Shown here: piece by piece, positions 24,621 to 33,981 of the stretch
Layout: each line of letters opens with the position of its first letter
How positions within the stretch are numbered: the first letter of the stretch is position 1
Origin: Aphodoplasma sp045541115
Lineage (GTDB): Bacteria; Bacillota; Clostridia; UBA1381; UMGS1253
Reading direction: 5' to 3'
DNA length: 64,000 nt
Assembly (NCBI GenBank): GCA_045541115.1
Contig: JAZQIM010000014.1
Location: 1-64,000, forward strand
Notes under the pieces: generated by a model
The model's input: only the letters and a program-made list of their open reading frames with translations
What the model was told of the DNA's origin: nothing
Databases searched by the model: none
Made by a program: the position numbers and the translations under genes

Positions 24621-26127
24621 CTGATTCATCTCCGTTTCCGGCACGATGCCCGCCTATGCTTTCGTTTCTTTGTCTTGCTGTAGCGCCTTCTTCAAGGTTC
24701 ATTCCTTTAAGAATTGCATTTTTACCAAATTGCCTTTTTATATTTATCATTGCTTGTTGTATCTTTGATTCTTTCAAAAATTCATCCTGTTGTCTTTGTA
24801 TTTCGTTTGTTTGCATCTCATAACCCGAAAACAAATCAAGTTGTTCGTATTTTTTATGTTTTTTTGCTTCATCTTTATCAATCAAATTATTTGCGCTTAT
24901 ATTTACTCGTCTTATTAAAAGCTTTTCGTCTACAATTTTCTCATACAGCTTTATAACATCATTCATTATTTGTTTTGTAGATGAAGTGTAGTCTTTAAAA
25001 TTCATCGTGCCGTGGGCATGCTTCGGAATTTTTCTTCCGTATGCATCAGTCATTACCTCGCCTTTATAATTATTTTCTTCTTTAAGGTTATCAACGTCAT
25101 ATCCAATTGTAAGCACTATCTGATTTGTGACAAAATTTTTCTCAACTAAATCGAGCACAAGCAATTCAATCATTTCTTTTACTATCAGCTTTGCTTTGTC
25201 ATACGAATACGGACAGTGAAGCACTTGACCTTCACAAATACTTTTTGACTCGGGCTTATATGCCCTTATATCATCAATCGTTGTCGGCTCCCATCCCCAT
25301 GCATGATCAATTAAGAATTCAGCATTTACGCCAAACATCTTATACAGCCTGTCCTGTCCATATGCGCTTAATGATTCTTTTGCAATATCACCCATTGTAT
25401 AGTATCCGGCATTTTCTAACTTTTTAGCATATCCTTTTCCAACTCTCCAAAAATCAGTCAAGGGAGTATGTTCCCAAAGCTGCTTTCGGTATGATATTTC
25501 ATCAAGCTCTGCTATACGAACACCGTCTTTATCAGCTTTCGCATGCTTTGCAACAATGTCCATCGCCACCTTTGCAAGATACATATTCGTACCAATACCG
25601 GCAGTAGCCGTTATTCCCGTTTGCGATAAAACATCTCGTATAATTGTCATAGCAAGCTCATGCGGAGTTTTATTATATGTTCTTAAATAATTTGTTATAT
25701 CGATAAATACTTCGTCTATTGAATAAACATGTATATCCTCGGGGGCAATATATTTAAGATATATTTCATATATCATTGTGCTGTATTTCATATAATATGC
25801 CATTCTTGGCGGCGCAATTATATATGACACAGCGACAGACGGATTTTTTCTTATTTCATTATAATCAAACGACTCGCCGACAAGCTTTCCAGATGGCGCA
25901 TTATATCTTCTTTCATTATTTACCTCTTTAATTTTTTGTATAACCTCAAACAGTCGTGGTCTGCCCGGTATGCCAAAAGATTTAAGCGACGGCGAAACTG
26001 CAAGACAAATCGTTTTTTCTGTCCGCGAATTATCTGCCACAACAAGATTTGTCGTCATAGCATCCATGCCGCGCTCAATGCATTCCACAGAGGCATAAAA
26101 AGACTTTAAATCTATACATAAATACAT
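24607..26127 (-). CDS. Y-family translesion DNA polymerase (UmuC/UvrX type)
   Basis: Error-prone bypass of DNA lesions. 506 residues: N-terminal palm motif LCIDLKSFYASVEC, catalytic HVYSIDEVFIDIT (Asp-Glu) around residue 130, a helix-hairpin-helix segment DFWRVGKGYAKKLENAG, then the little-finger domain. The C-terminal QLDLF (YEQLDLFSGYE) is a beta-clamp binding motif. The insert MTDAYGRKIPKHAHG is typical of the Firmicute UmuC/UvrX clade rather than DinB. GGAGG lies 8 nt before the ATG at 26127. It is paired with yolD and preceded by a LexA-box-like site, so it is probably SOS-controlled. Confidence 0.92.
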   Translation of the reverse strand: MYLCIDLKSFYASVECIERGMDAMTTNLVVADNSRTEKTICLAVSPSLKSFGIPGRPRLFEVIQKIKEVNNERRYNAPSGKLVGESFDYNEIRKNPSVAVSYIIAPPRMAYYMKYSTMIYEIYLKYIAPEDIHVYSIDEVFIDITNYLRTYNKTPHELAMTIIRDVLSQTGITATAGIGTNMYLAKVAMDIVAKHAKADKDGVRIAELDEISYRKQLWEHTPLTDFWRVGKGYAKKLENAGYYTMGDIAKESLSAYGQDRLYKMFGVNAEFLIDHAWGWEPTTIDDIRAYKPESKSICEGQVLHCPYSYDKAKLIVKEMIELLVLDLVEKNFVTNQIVLTIGYDVDNLKEENNYKGEVMTDAYGRKIPKHAHGTMNFKDYTSSTKQIMNDVIKLYEKIVDEKLLIRRVNISANNLIDKDEAKKHKKYEQLDLFSGYEMQTNEIQRQQDEFLKESKIQQAMINIKRQFGKNAILKGMNLEEGATARQRNESIGGHRAGNGDESDGKI

Positions 26128-26201
26128 TTTATATACCTCCATTTCTTTGGTATTTTTATATCATATAACCGGAATATAAAACGTTTTATACAGACAAATT
26201 T

Positions 26202-26231
26202 ATTATATCATATCGAATATATGTTTGTAAA
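26202..26231 (-). promoter_or_regulatory. Promoter with embedded SOS (LexA) box for the polymerase-YolD operon
   Basis: TTTACA (26231-26226) and TATAAT (26207-26202) on the minus strand with an 18-nt spacer. Between and overlapping them at 26214-26227 lies CGAATATATGTTTG, one base off the clostridial-type LexA site GAAC-N4-GTTT. A repressor bound there would block the promoter. Confidence 0.55.
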
Positions 26232-26265
26232 TAGTTTTTGTGGCCACAAAATAATATTAAAAAGG

Positions 26266-26294
26266 TTGAAATAAGTATAAAGATATGATAGAAT
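26266..26294 (+). promoter_or_regulatory. SigA-type promoter of trkA-trkH
   Basis: TTGAAA (26266-26271) and TAGAAT (26289-26294), 17-nt spacer, about 45 nt before the trkA ATG. It diverges from the SOS promoter 35-60 nt away. Confidence 0.6.
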
Positions 26295-26343
26295 AGCACA
26301 TATCTGATAAACTATGATTTATTAAGAAATTGCGAGGTATAAA

Positions 26344-27729
26344 ATGAATATTATTATTGTCGGATGCGGTAAAGTTGGCGGCGCTATTGCCGAGCAGCTT
26401 GCAGTTGAAAATCATGATATTGTTGTTATCGATACAAGTGCCGAAAGACTTGACGAAGTTGGCTCTGTGCTTGATGTAATGTGTATCAGAGGCGACGGCG
26501 TTAATGCTGCAGTTCTTGCAGAAGCAGGCGCACAAAAGTGCGATCTTCTTATTGCAATTACACAGTCTGATGAAGTTAATCTTTTATCATGCCTTATTGG
26601 GAAAAAAATGGGAGCAAAAAACACAATTGCACGTGTGCGCAATCCAATATATGCAGAAGGTCTCCCCTTAATTAAGGATGATTTGGGTCTTAGCATGACC
26701 ATCAATCCTGAATATGCGGCAGCGAGTGAAATTTCAAGAACATTAAGATTTCATTCAGCACTTAAAGTAGAAACATTTGCAAAGAGCAAAGTTGAGGTTT
26801 TAAAGCACAGAATAATGCCGTCTTCGGCTTTGTGTGGATTAAAAATTCACGATTTGAAATCCACAATCAAAACAGATATATTTATTTGCGCAGTTGAGCG
26901 CGGAGATGAGGTTTTTATTCCAACAGGTTCAACTGAGCTTATGGAAAATGATATTATATCATTTCTTGCATCACCAGAAACCGCACACAACTTTTTCAAA
27001 AAAATCGGTGCATCAACTCACAAAATTAAAAACATGATGCTAATCGGCGGTGGCAGACTCACATATTACCTTGCAAAAATGCTATTGCAAGTCGGTATAA
27101 AAGTTAAAATTATCGAAAAAGACATGGCACGTTGCGAAGAACTTAGCGAACTATTACCGGGCGCTATGATAATACATGGCGACGGAACTGATAATAAGCT
27201 TCTTCACGAAGAAGGAATTGATGAAACAGATGCAGTTGCGACACTTACAGGTCTTGACGAACAAAACGTTTTAATATCGGTGTATGCACTCCAATGCTCG
27301 CCTGATAAAAAAGTGATTACTAAAATCAAACACTTTGATTATGACGACACAATTAAAAATATGAATCTCGGAAGCGTCGTATATCCAAAATACATTACTG
27401 CTGACCATATAATTAAATATGTGCGCGTGATGCAAAATTCTCTTGGAAGTAACGTTGAAACGCTTCATCACATAGTCGATAATAAGGTTGAAGTGCTTGA
27501 ATTCAAAATTCGCGAATACTCTAAAATCCTTTCGACTCCAATCAAAGACCTAAACTTATGCAAAGGAGTGCTTATAGCTTGCATCAGCCGAAAAGGCAAC
27601 ATGTTTATTCCAAAAGGTGATGACACGATTGAACTCGGCGATACAATAATCGTTGTAACAACTAATAAGGGAATTTACAGCATCGAAAATATTATAGGCA
27701 CTCACGACGTGTATGATGATATATTATAG
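26344..27729 (+). CDS. trkA: Trk potassium uptake system peripheral protein TrkA
   Basis: NAD-binding regulatory subunit of the Trk K+ channel (461 residues). It has two tandem RCK halves, each a Rossmann (TrkA_N) plus TrkA_C domain: first MNIIIVGCGKVGGAIAEQL with GDGVNAAVL, second NMMLIGGGRLTYYLAKML with HGDGTDNKLLHEEG. GAGG precedes the ATG by 6 nt. It is followed 11 nt later by trkH, the membrane partner. Confidence 0.96.
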   Translation: MNIIIVGCGKVGGAIAEQLAVENHDIVVIDTSAERLDEVGSVLDVMCIRGDGVNAAVLAEAGAQKCDLLIAITQSDEVNLLSCLIGKKMGAKNTIARVRNPIYAEGLPLIKDDLGLSMTINPEYAAASEISRTLRFHSALKVETFAKSKVEVLKHRIMPSSALCGLKIHDLKSTIKTDIFICAVERGDEVFIPTGSTELMENDIISFLASPETAHNFFKKIGASTHKIKNMMLIGGGRLTYYLAKMLLQVGIKVKIIEKDMARCEELSELLPGAMIIHGDGTDNKLLHEEGIDETDAVATLTGLDEQNVLISVYALQCSPDKKVITKIKHFDYDDTIKNMNLGSVVYPKYITADHIIKYVRVMQNSLGSNVETLHHIVDNKVEVLEFKIREYSKILSTPIKDLNLCKGVLIACISRKGNMFIPKGDDTIELGDTIIVVTTNKGIYSIENIIGTHDVYDDIL

Positions 27730-27740
27730 GGGCTAAAATT

Positions 27741-29183
27741 ATGAATTATAGACTTTTACTAAAGTTAAATGGCAGACTCATGCTTATCGAAGCTGCTTTT
27801 ATGATCCTTCCGCTTATAGTCGGAATCATCTATAAAGAAGCTTCTGCAATATCATTTCTGCCTGCGATTGCAATTCTTTTAATTGCCGGCTTACTTCTTT
27901 CGGCCATAAAAACAAAAAGAAAAGAACTTTTTGCGCGAGAAGGTCTTGCAATAGTTTCGACTTCATGGATAATATTAAGCCTTATGGGTGCGCTCCCCTT
28001 CTATTTCAGCAGAGAAATCCCGTCATTCATTGATTGTTTTTTCGAAACTGTATCAGGATTTACAACAACCGGCGCATCGATTCTTTCAGATATCGAGGCA
28101 TTAAGTAACTGTATGCTTTTTTGGAGAAGTTTTACACATTGGGCAGGCGGAATGGGCATTCTTGTATTTATGCTTGCTATATCTCACATCGCATCGGGAT
28201 ATACAATGAATCTTATGCGCGCAGAAAGTCCGGGTCCAAGCGTAGAAAAAATGACACCGAAAATTCACTTAACCGCAAGGATTTTGTACTTGATATACAC
28301 AGGTCTTACCATTTTGCAAATGGTGCTTTTATGTATTGGTGGTATGCCGGTTTTTGACTCAATCGTTAATGCTTTAGCTACTGCGGGCACAGGTGGATTT
28401 GCAATAAAAAACATTGGTATTGCATATTATGACAGCTATTATTTACAAGGTGTTATTACAGTATTTATGATTTTGTTCGGCGTGAATTTCAGCATATACA
28501 ATATGTTAATATTCAGAAAAACAAGACAGATATTAAAAAACGAAGAAATATATTGGTATTTCGGAATAATTATCACAGCAATTATTTTAATTACAATAAA
28601 TATTTTACCAATGAGCAAGAGTCCTTACGACGCTTTTCATCATTCAGCATTTCAGGTTGCATCAATAATTTCAACAACAGGTTTTTCTACTTGCGACTTT
28701 AACTTATGGCCGCAATTTTCAAAAACAATACTCGTTTTGTTGATGCTTATCGGTGCATCTGCTGGAAGTACAGGCGGCGGAATAAAAGTTTCGCGTATTG
28801 TAATTATGCTTAAATTTGTAGCAAAAGAGATAAAACATTTAATTCATCCGAGAAGTGTAAATACATTAAAATTAGACGGAAACAAAGTATCTGACGAAAC
28901 TATCAAAAAGATTTTCCTATATATTATATGCTATGCCGGTCTACTTTGTATTTCAACTATAATATTATCCCTTGATGGACAAAGCTTTACGACTAACACA
29001 ACAGCCGTAATATCGGCACTGAGCAATATTGGTCCCGGCCTTGATGCTGTTGGACCCGTTCAGAATTTCGGACTTTTCTCTCCACTATCGAAACTTGTGT
29101 TAAGTATTAATATGCTCTTTGGTCGACTTGAGATTTTGCCTATGCTAATATTATTTTCCCCTGATACATGGAGAAAAAGATAG
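27741..29183 (+). CDS. trkH: Trk potassium transporter membrane subunit TrkH
   Basis: K+-translocating subunit (480 residues) with four M1-P-M2 repeats. Selectivity-filter-like loops are visible: VSGFTTTGASIL, ALATAGTGGFAI, IISTTGFSTCDF and ALSNIGPGLDAVG. The gating-loop region AGSTGGGIKVSRIVIM is also present. The AGGGG ribosome site is 9 nt before the ATG. It works with TrkA. Confidence 0.96.
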   Translation: MNYRLLLKLNGRLMLIEAAFMILPLIVGIIYKEASAISFLPAIAILLIAGLLLSAIKTKRKELFAREGLAIVSTSWIILSLMGALPFYFSREIPSFIDCFFETVSGFTTTGASILSDIEALSNCMLFWRSFTHWAGGMGILVFMLAISHIASGYTMNLMRAESPGPSVEKMTPKIHLTARILYLIYTGLTILQMVLLCIGGMPVFDSIVNALATAGTGGFAIKNIGIAYYDSYYLQGVITVFMILFGVNFSIYNMLIFRKTRQILKNEEIYWYFGIIITAIILITINILPMSKSPYDAFHHSAFQVASIISTTGFSTCDFNLWPQFSKTILVLLMLIGASAGSTGGGIKVSRIVIMLKFVAKEIKHLIHPRSVNTLKLDGNKVSDETIKKIFLYIICYAGLLCISTIILSLDGQSFTTNTTAVISALSNIGPGLDAVGPVQNFGLFSPLSKLVLSINMLFGRLEILPMLILFSPDTWRKR

Positions 29184-29217
29184 TCTATTAAATCGTTTTA
29201 CGAAAAGAGGCCTTGTT

Positions 29218-30468
29218 TTGAACATATTTAAAAATGGCGTTAATAACCCGCTAAATTATATTAAAGTTTTTCTTAAGTGGATAATAATTTCTCTGCTTAT
29301 CGGTATAGTAGGCGGTTTTTTGGGAAGCATCTTCCACGAATGTATAGACATTGTCACAAATATCCGACTTAATAATAAATGGGTGATTTTTCTTTTACCG
29401 CTTGGCGGTCTTGTTATCGCTCTAATATATTCGCACACACGTAAAAAAATCGATACAAATTGTGTTATCGATGCAATAAAGACAGATAGCGATGTGCCCT
29501 GGTATATGATGCCGGCAATTTTTATCTCCACTGTTATAACACATTTTCTTGGTGGTTCTGCAGGACGTGAAGGCGCAGCTCTTCAGCTCGGAGGGAGCAT
29601 AGGATATAACATTGGTAGACTCTTAAAACTTAACAAAAATGATATGCATATAATTATTATGGCAGGCATGAGCGCAGTTTTTACAGCTATGTTTGGAACA
29701 CCGCTTGCAGCCGCATTTTTTGCTCTTGAAGTTACAAGCGTAGGCATTATGTATTACGCCGCACTTCTTCCGTGTATAATTGCTTCGCTTTGTGCAAAGG
29801 CAGTTGCCGACGCTTTATCAATAGCTCCTGTTTCTTTTACAATCCCCTATCTGCCTGATTTAAGTGTGTTAAACTCGCTTAAGGTTATCATTCTTTCGAT
29901 AATGTGTGCACTTGTGTGTATTTTATTTTGCACCACAATGAAGAAGTGTGAAAGCTTATTTAAAAAACATCTTAAAAATACATACATACGCGCTTTTATA
30001 GGTGGTTTAATTATAATTATATTAACAATTATAGTCGGAAACAGCGATTATAATGGAGCGGGTATGAACATAATCTCAAACGCGATTTCAGGAAACGCAA
30101 ATGCCGAAGCCTTCATCTTAAAAATTATATTCACTGTAATAACAATTTCAGCAGGTTTTAAAGGCGGAGAAATTGTGCCGGCATTTTTTATAGGTTCGAC
30201 GTTTGGTTGTGTCGCAGGCGCTGCTTTAGGGTTACCGCCCGGATTTTCAGCTGCAATCGGCCTTATCGCTTTATTCTGTGGATTAGTAAACTGTCCTGTT
30301 TCCTCACTACTGCTTGGCATAGAAATATTTGGCGGTGTGTCGATAGAGTTTTTTGCACTTACATGCGCTGTTACTTATTTGATGTCGGGATATTGCGGAC
30401 TTTATAAAAGTCAAAAAATCGTATATTCAAAGCTAAAAGCTGAATTATTAGATACAGACAATAAATAA
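29218..30468 (+). CDS. CLC-family anion channel/antiporter, resembling the fluoride-exporting CLC-F group
   Basis: A 416-residue CLC protein with about ten membrane helices. The motif GGSAGREGAALQLGGSIG near residue 112 holds the gating Glu, and GFKGGEIVPAFFIGSTFG near residue 318 is the GxFxP-type region. Both are in the form I associate with CLC-F (GGSAGREG, GFKGGE), rather than GREGP and GGIFAP of chloride CLCs. The first anion-binding motif GSGIP is replaced by a TNCVI-like stretch. A TTG start with AAAGAGG 8 nt upstream. It follows trkH by 34 nt and is likely co-transcribed. Fluoride export is inference; chloride transport is the alternative. Confidence 0.8.
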   Translation: MNIFKNGVNNPLNYIKVFLKWIIISLLIGIVGGFLGSIFHECIDIVTNIRLNNKWVIFLLPLGGLVIALIYSHTRKKIDTNCVIDAIKTDSDVPWYMMPAIFISTVITHFLGGSAGREGAALQLGGSIGYNIGRLLKLNKNDMHIIIMAGMSAVFTAMFGTPLAAAFFALEVTSVGIMYYAALLPCIIASLCAKAVADALSIAPVSFTIPYLPDLSVLNSLKVIILSIMCALVCILFCTTMKKCESLFKKHLKNTYIRAFIGGLIIIILTIIVGNSDYNGAGMNIISNAISGNANAEAFILKIIFTVITISAGFKGGEIVPAFFIGSTFGCVAGAALGLPPGFSAAIGLIALFCGLVNCPVSSLLLGIEIFGGVSIEFFALTCAVTYLMSGYCGLYKSQKIVYSKLKAELLDTDNK

Positions 30469-30474
30469 TATAAT

Positions 30475-30509
30475 AAAAAGAAGCAGAGCATTTAGCTCTG
30501 CTTCTTTTT
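30475..30509. terminator. Bidirectional terminator between CLC and asnS
   Basis: A 15-bp stem (30475-30489 with 30495-30509, core GAAGCAGAGC/GCTCTGCTTC) with A's and T's at the base, between convergent genes. Confidence 0.88.
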
Positions 30510-30510
30510 A

Positions 30511-31899
30511 TTAAAAATCTGCATTTCCTACTGTTCTTGGGAACGGTAACACATCGCGGATATTTGACATGCCTGTCAGATACATAATCGCCCTTTCAAA
30601 GCCAAGTCCGAATCCTGCATGTTTTGTGCCACCATATTTTCTTAAATCAAGATACCACCAGTAATCTTTTTCATCAAGGCCAAGCTCACTCATACGAGCT
30701 GTAAGCACATCGTACCTTTCTTCTCTCTGGCTTCCACCAATAATTTCGCCAATTCCGGGAACAAGACAATCCATTGCTGCAACAGTCTTATTGTCATCAT
30801 TTAATCTCATATAAAATGCCTTGATTTCCTTCGGGTAATCTGTAACAAATACCGGCTTTTTAAATACAACTTCTGTCAAATAGCGCTCATGCTCCGTTTG
30901 TAAATCGCTTCCCCATTCAACCGGATATTCGAAGTTATCATTGTTTTTCTTTAATATATCAATAGCTTCCGTATATGTTACTCTGCCAAAATCGGAGTTT
31001 GCTACAAAATTAAGACGCTCTATCAAACCGTTATCTACAAATTTATTTAGAAACTCCATTTCTTCAGGAGCATTCTGTAATACGTAGTTTATAACAAACT
31101 TGAGCATGTCCTCTGCCAACTGCATATCATCATTAAGGTCAGCAAACGCTATTTCAGGCTCTATCATCCAAAACTCTGCAGCATGGCGTGTCGTATTTGA
31201 ATTTTCCGCGCGAAACGTTGGTCCGAACGTATATACATTTCTAAATGCCATAGCGTATGTTTCGGCGTTTAGCTGTCCGCTAACGGTAAGATTTGCACTC
31301 TTCGAGAAAAAGTCATGCTCAAAATCAACACTGCCATCCGCAACAGGAATGTTATCTAAATCCAGTGTTGTAACTTTAAACATCTCACCTGCGCCTTCAC
31401 AGTCACTAGCTGTAATTATCGGTGTGTGTGTATATACAAAGTCCCTTTCATTAAAGAACTTATGTATTGCATACGCTGCGAGGCTTCTTATTCTGAATAC
31501 CGCTGAATAAGTATTTGTTCTCGGACGAAGATGCGCTATCGTTCTTAAAAACTCAAAAGAATGTCTTTTCTTCTGCAAAGGATATTCTGGTGTCGATGCG
31601 CCTTCAATTTCAATCTCCGTCGCTTTAATCTCAAAACTTTGCTTTGCATCAGGTGTCAAAACGAGCTTACCTGTAATATTTAACGCCGCACCGACATTTT
31701 GAGATGCAATTTCCTTATAATTATTTAGTATATCGCTTTCAAAAACAATCTGGATATTTTTAAAAAACGTTCCATCATTTATCTCAATAAATCCAAAAGC
31801 ATTTGATGCACGAATCGTTCTTATCCAGCCCGAAATCTTAATTGTTTTATCAGCAAAGCTATTGCTGTCTTTGTAAATTTCTCTAACCGTTGTTTTCAC
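30511..31899 (-). CDS. asnS: Asparaginyl-tRNA synthetase
   Basis: Class IIb synthetase (462 residues) charging tRNA(Asn). An N-terminal OB-fold anticodon-binding domain (IKISGWIRTIRASNAFGFIEIND) is followed by the catalytic core: motif 2 TFGPTFRAENSNTTRHAAEFWMIE region and motif 3 GFGLGFERAIMYLTGM. The segment FVTDYPKEIKAFYMR is typical of AsnRS, not AspRS. The start is GTG, 7 nt after GGAGG. It is downstream of asnA in a two-gene operon, so asparagine synthesis and use are expressed together. Confidence 0.96.
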   Translation of the reverse strand: MKTTVREIYKDSNSFADKTIKISGWIRTIRASNAFGFIEINDGTFFKNIQIVFESDILNNYKEIASQNVGAALNITGKLVLTPDAKQSFEIKATEIEIEGASTPEYPLQKKRHSFEFLRTIAHLRPRTNTYSAVFRIRSLAAYAIHKFFNERDFVYTHTPIITASDCEGAGEMFKVTTLDLDNIPVADGSVDFEHDFFSKSANLTVSGQLNAETYAMAFRNVYTFGPTFRAENSNTTRHAAEFWMIEPEIAFADLNDDMQLAEDMLKFVINYVLQNAPEEMEFLNKFVDNGLIERLNFVANSDFGRVTYTEAIDILKKNNDNFEYPVEWGSDLQTEHERYLTEVVFKKPVFVTDYPKEIKAFYMRLNDDNKTVAAMDCLVPGIGEIIGGSQREERYDVLTARMSELGLDEKDYWWYLDLRKYGGTKHAGFGLGFERAIMYLTGMSNIRDVLPFPRTVGNADF

Positions 31900-31928
31900 A
31901 AATTTTCCTCCTATACTATTGAGGTATT

Positions 31929-32936
31929 TTATAAAATATTAACTCCTGCTTCTTTGCAAACAGTAAGTGTATATTCGTCCCACATACTCGCCTGTACTTC
32001 ACCAATATGAGCGCATCCAAGCATTAACATACAAAGTCTCGACTGACCTATTCCGCCACCTATCGTCAATGGTAACTCATCATTTAAAAGCATTTTATGA
32101 AATGGCAGTTCGCGTCTGTTATCACAGCCCGAAATTGATAGCTGTCTGTCCAATGCTTCTTTGTCTACACGAATTCCCATTGAGGAAATCTCTACAGCAC
32201 GATTAAGCGTTTCATGCCAGAAAAATATGTCGCCGTTAAGCGTCCAATCATCGTAATCGGGCGCTCTGCCATCGTGGCGTTTGCCGGATTTAAGCTTTCC
32301 GCCTATTTGCATAATAAACGCCGTCTTATGCTTCTTTGTAAATTCATTTTCTCTTTGTGACGACTCCATATCCGGATACATATCCTCAAGCTCTTGTGTC
32401 GTTACAAACGCTACGTCTCTGCACAACTTCGTTGTAAGTTGCGGAAACAGTGTATGTATATGATCATTTGTCGCACAAATAGCATCAACAATCGCACTTA
32501 CAACATTTTTTAAATATTCAATATTTCTTTTTTCTTTTGTTATTATCTTTTCCCAATCCCATTGATCAACATATATCGAATGAAGATTGTCAAGAGATTC
32601 ATCTCTGCGTATAGCGTTCATGTCGGTATATAATCCGTTTCCAACAGCAAAGTCATACTGCTTAAGTGCAAGCCTTTTCCACTTTGCGAGCGAGTGAACA
32701 ATCTGTGCATTTGCGCCGACTGCAGGCACATCAAATGAAACAGGACGTTCAACACCGTTTAAATCATCGTTTAGTCCGGAATTCTCCGCAACAAAAATAG
32801 GTGCTGTAACTCTTTTAAGGTTTAGCGCATCCGAAAATTCTTTTTGAAAAGTGGATTTTATATGTGATATAGCTCTTTGCATATCATATGTGTCCAGCAC
32901 AGCTTTATATCCCTGTGGTATAACAGTTTTATTCAC
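31929..32936 (-). CDS. asnA: Aspartate-ammonia ligase (asparagine synthetase A)
   Basis: Makes asparagine from aspartate, ammonia and ATP. 335 residues with the class II synthetase-like fold: AVGNGLYTDMNAIRRDE, HSIYVDQWDWEK, and GGGIGQSRLCMLML near the end. The start is GTG with GGGAG 10 nt upstream. In many Firmicutes asnA/asnS operons are controlled by an Asn T-box, but the ~65-nt leader here is too short and lacks the T-box sequence. Confidence 0.95.
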   Translation of the reverse strand: MNKTVIPQGYKAVLDTYDMQRAISHIKSTFQKEFSDALNLKRVTAPIFVAENSGLNDDLNGVERPVSFDVPAVGANAQIVHSLAKWKRLALKQYDFAVGNGLYTDMNAIRRDESLDNLHSIYVDQWDWEKIITKEKRNIEYLKNVVSAIVDAICATNDHIHTLFPQLTTKLCRDVAFVTTQELEDMYPDMESSQRENEFTKKHKTAFIMQIGGKLKSGKRHDGRAPDYDDWTLNGDIFFWHETLNRAVEISSMGIRVDKEALDRQLSISGCDNRRELPFHKMLLNDELPLTIGGGIGQSRLCMLMLGCAHIGEVQASMWDEYTLTVCKEAGVNIL

Positions 32937-33000
32937 TCTTAATCAACTCCCTTATGATAAGGCTTTCACATAATAAATATATCGTGTATCATATTTAACT

Positions 33001-33029
33001 ATTTTATCACAGTTATATATTAAAGTCAA
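33001..33029 (-). promoter_or_regulatory. SigA-type promoter of asnA-asnS
   Basis: TTGACT (33029-33024) and TAAAAT (33006-33001) on the minus strand, 17-nt spacer, 65 nt before the GTG start. Confidence 0.65.
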
Positions 33030-33085
33030 TCGTTTATTATATATGATTACCTCATATTTTTATTATAATCAATTTCAAATTAAGT

Positions 33086-33113
33086 GTATATACTCGACTT
33101 TTCTGGCAAAAAT
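33086..33113 (+). promoter_or_regulatory. SigF/SigG-type forespore promoter of the SpoIIQ-like gene
   Basis: GTATA (33086-33090) and GGCAAAAAT (33105-33113) with a 14-nt gap. The downstream box fits the SigF -10 pattern GGnnAnAnT exactly and the upstream box fits the -35 pattern GyATA. spoIIQ is a SigF target in Bacillus, which agrees with the call. No competing SigA promoter is seen. Confidence 0.6.
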
Positions 33114-33148
33114 ATCAACATAGCTACTAAAAAGAAAGGATGTATAAA

Positions 33149-33937
33149 ATGAGAAATAAAAATCGAAGCTTTAATGCATCAAAATGGGAAAATTTTAAAA
33201 ATAAAATGAAAGAAATGCGCTTCTACATAGTGCTGCTTTGCTGCATTATGGCTGTTAGCGTAACTTATTTTGCCGTAAATTCTATCGAAAAAAACTCTCC
33301 GAGTCCTCAAATTAAGACACCTTCCCCAACCGTTTCCCCGACACCGCTGCCTGATCTGACGAAAAGCTTTGTCACAGAAAACAAAAATGTAGAAAAAAAG
33401 AATACTCCGATTAGTGATTCAAAACAATCAGATTCTACATTCTTTATATCGCAAAATAAACCTGAAAGCACTCCAAAGGCACAAGCAGCTAATAGTGATG
33501 CAAACACAGCCTATCAAAAACGTGAAAAAACTCCTCTTCTCTACCCTGTATCAGGCGAAATAATTACTCCGCACAGCGAGGAAAACCTTATTTATTCAAA
33601 AACCCTCGATGACTGGCGAGCCCATATAGGCGTTGATATTAAATCAACAATTGGATCGCAGGTTGTCGCTGTCGATGATGGCATAATCGAAGATATATAT
33701 ACAGATGAGCTTATGGGAATTACAATAGTAATTGACCATTTAAACGGACTTAAAAGCATTTATTCAAACCTTTCAAGTTCAACTCTTGTGCAAAAAGGTA
33801 ATGAAATTAAACGTGGCGAAGTTATAAGCGCCGTTGGTGATAGCGCTATCAGTGAAACAGCACAGGTAGGTCATCTACATTTTGAATTGTACGATGACGA
33901 CAAAGCTGTTGATCCGCTTTTAATGTTTGAAAAATAA
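33149..33937 (+). CDS. spoIIQ: SpoIIQ-like M23/LytM domain sporulation protein
   Basis: A forespore membrane protein expected to join SpoIIIAH across the two sporulation membranes during engulfment. 262 residues: a basic cytoplasmic N terminus, one membrane helix (about residues 25-43), a Pro/Ser/Thr-rich linker and a C-terminal LytM domain. All zinc ligands of active M23 enzymes are present (WRAHIGVDI gives His and Asp; GHLHFEL gives His-x-His), unlike B. subtilis SpoIIQ, where the site is broken. AAAGGA lies 8 nt before the ATG. Its SigF-type promoter and the adjacent SASP gene support a sporulation role over a vegetative endopeptidase. Confidence 0.75.
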   Translation: MRNKNRSFNASKWENFKNKMKEMRFYIVLLCCIMAVSVTYFAVNSIEKNSPSPQIKTPSPTVSPTPLPDLTKSFVTENKNVEKKNTPISDSKQSDSTFFISQNKPESTPKAQAANSDANTAYQKREKTPLLYPVSGEIITPHSEENLIYSKTLDDWRAHIGVDIKSTIGSQVVAVDDGIIEDIYTDELMGITIVIDHLNGLKSIYSNLSSSTLVQKGNEIKRGEVISAVGDSAISETAQVGHLHFELYDDDKAVDPLLMFEK

Positions 33938-33981
33938 TTCAAATTTTTGAATATTTTTATCAATATATCATTTTTGATTTT

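Noticed and set aside
32937..33029. T-box leader for asnA-asnS
   Set aside because: The promoter lies 65 nt before the start codon, leaving no space for a T-box, and no GGTGG-type T-box sequence is present.
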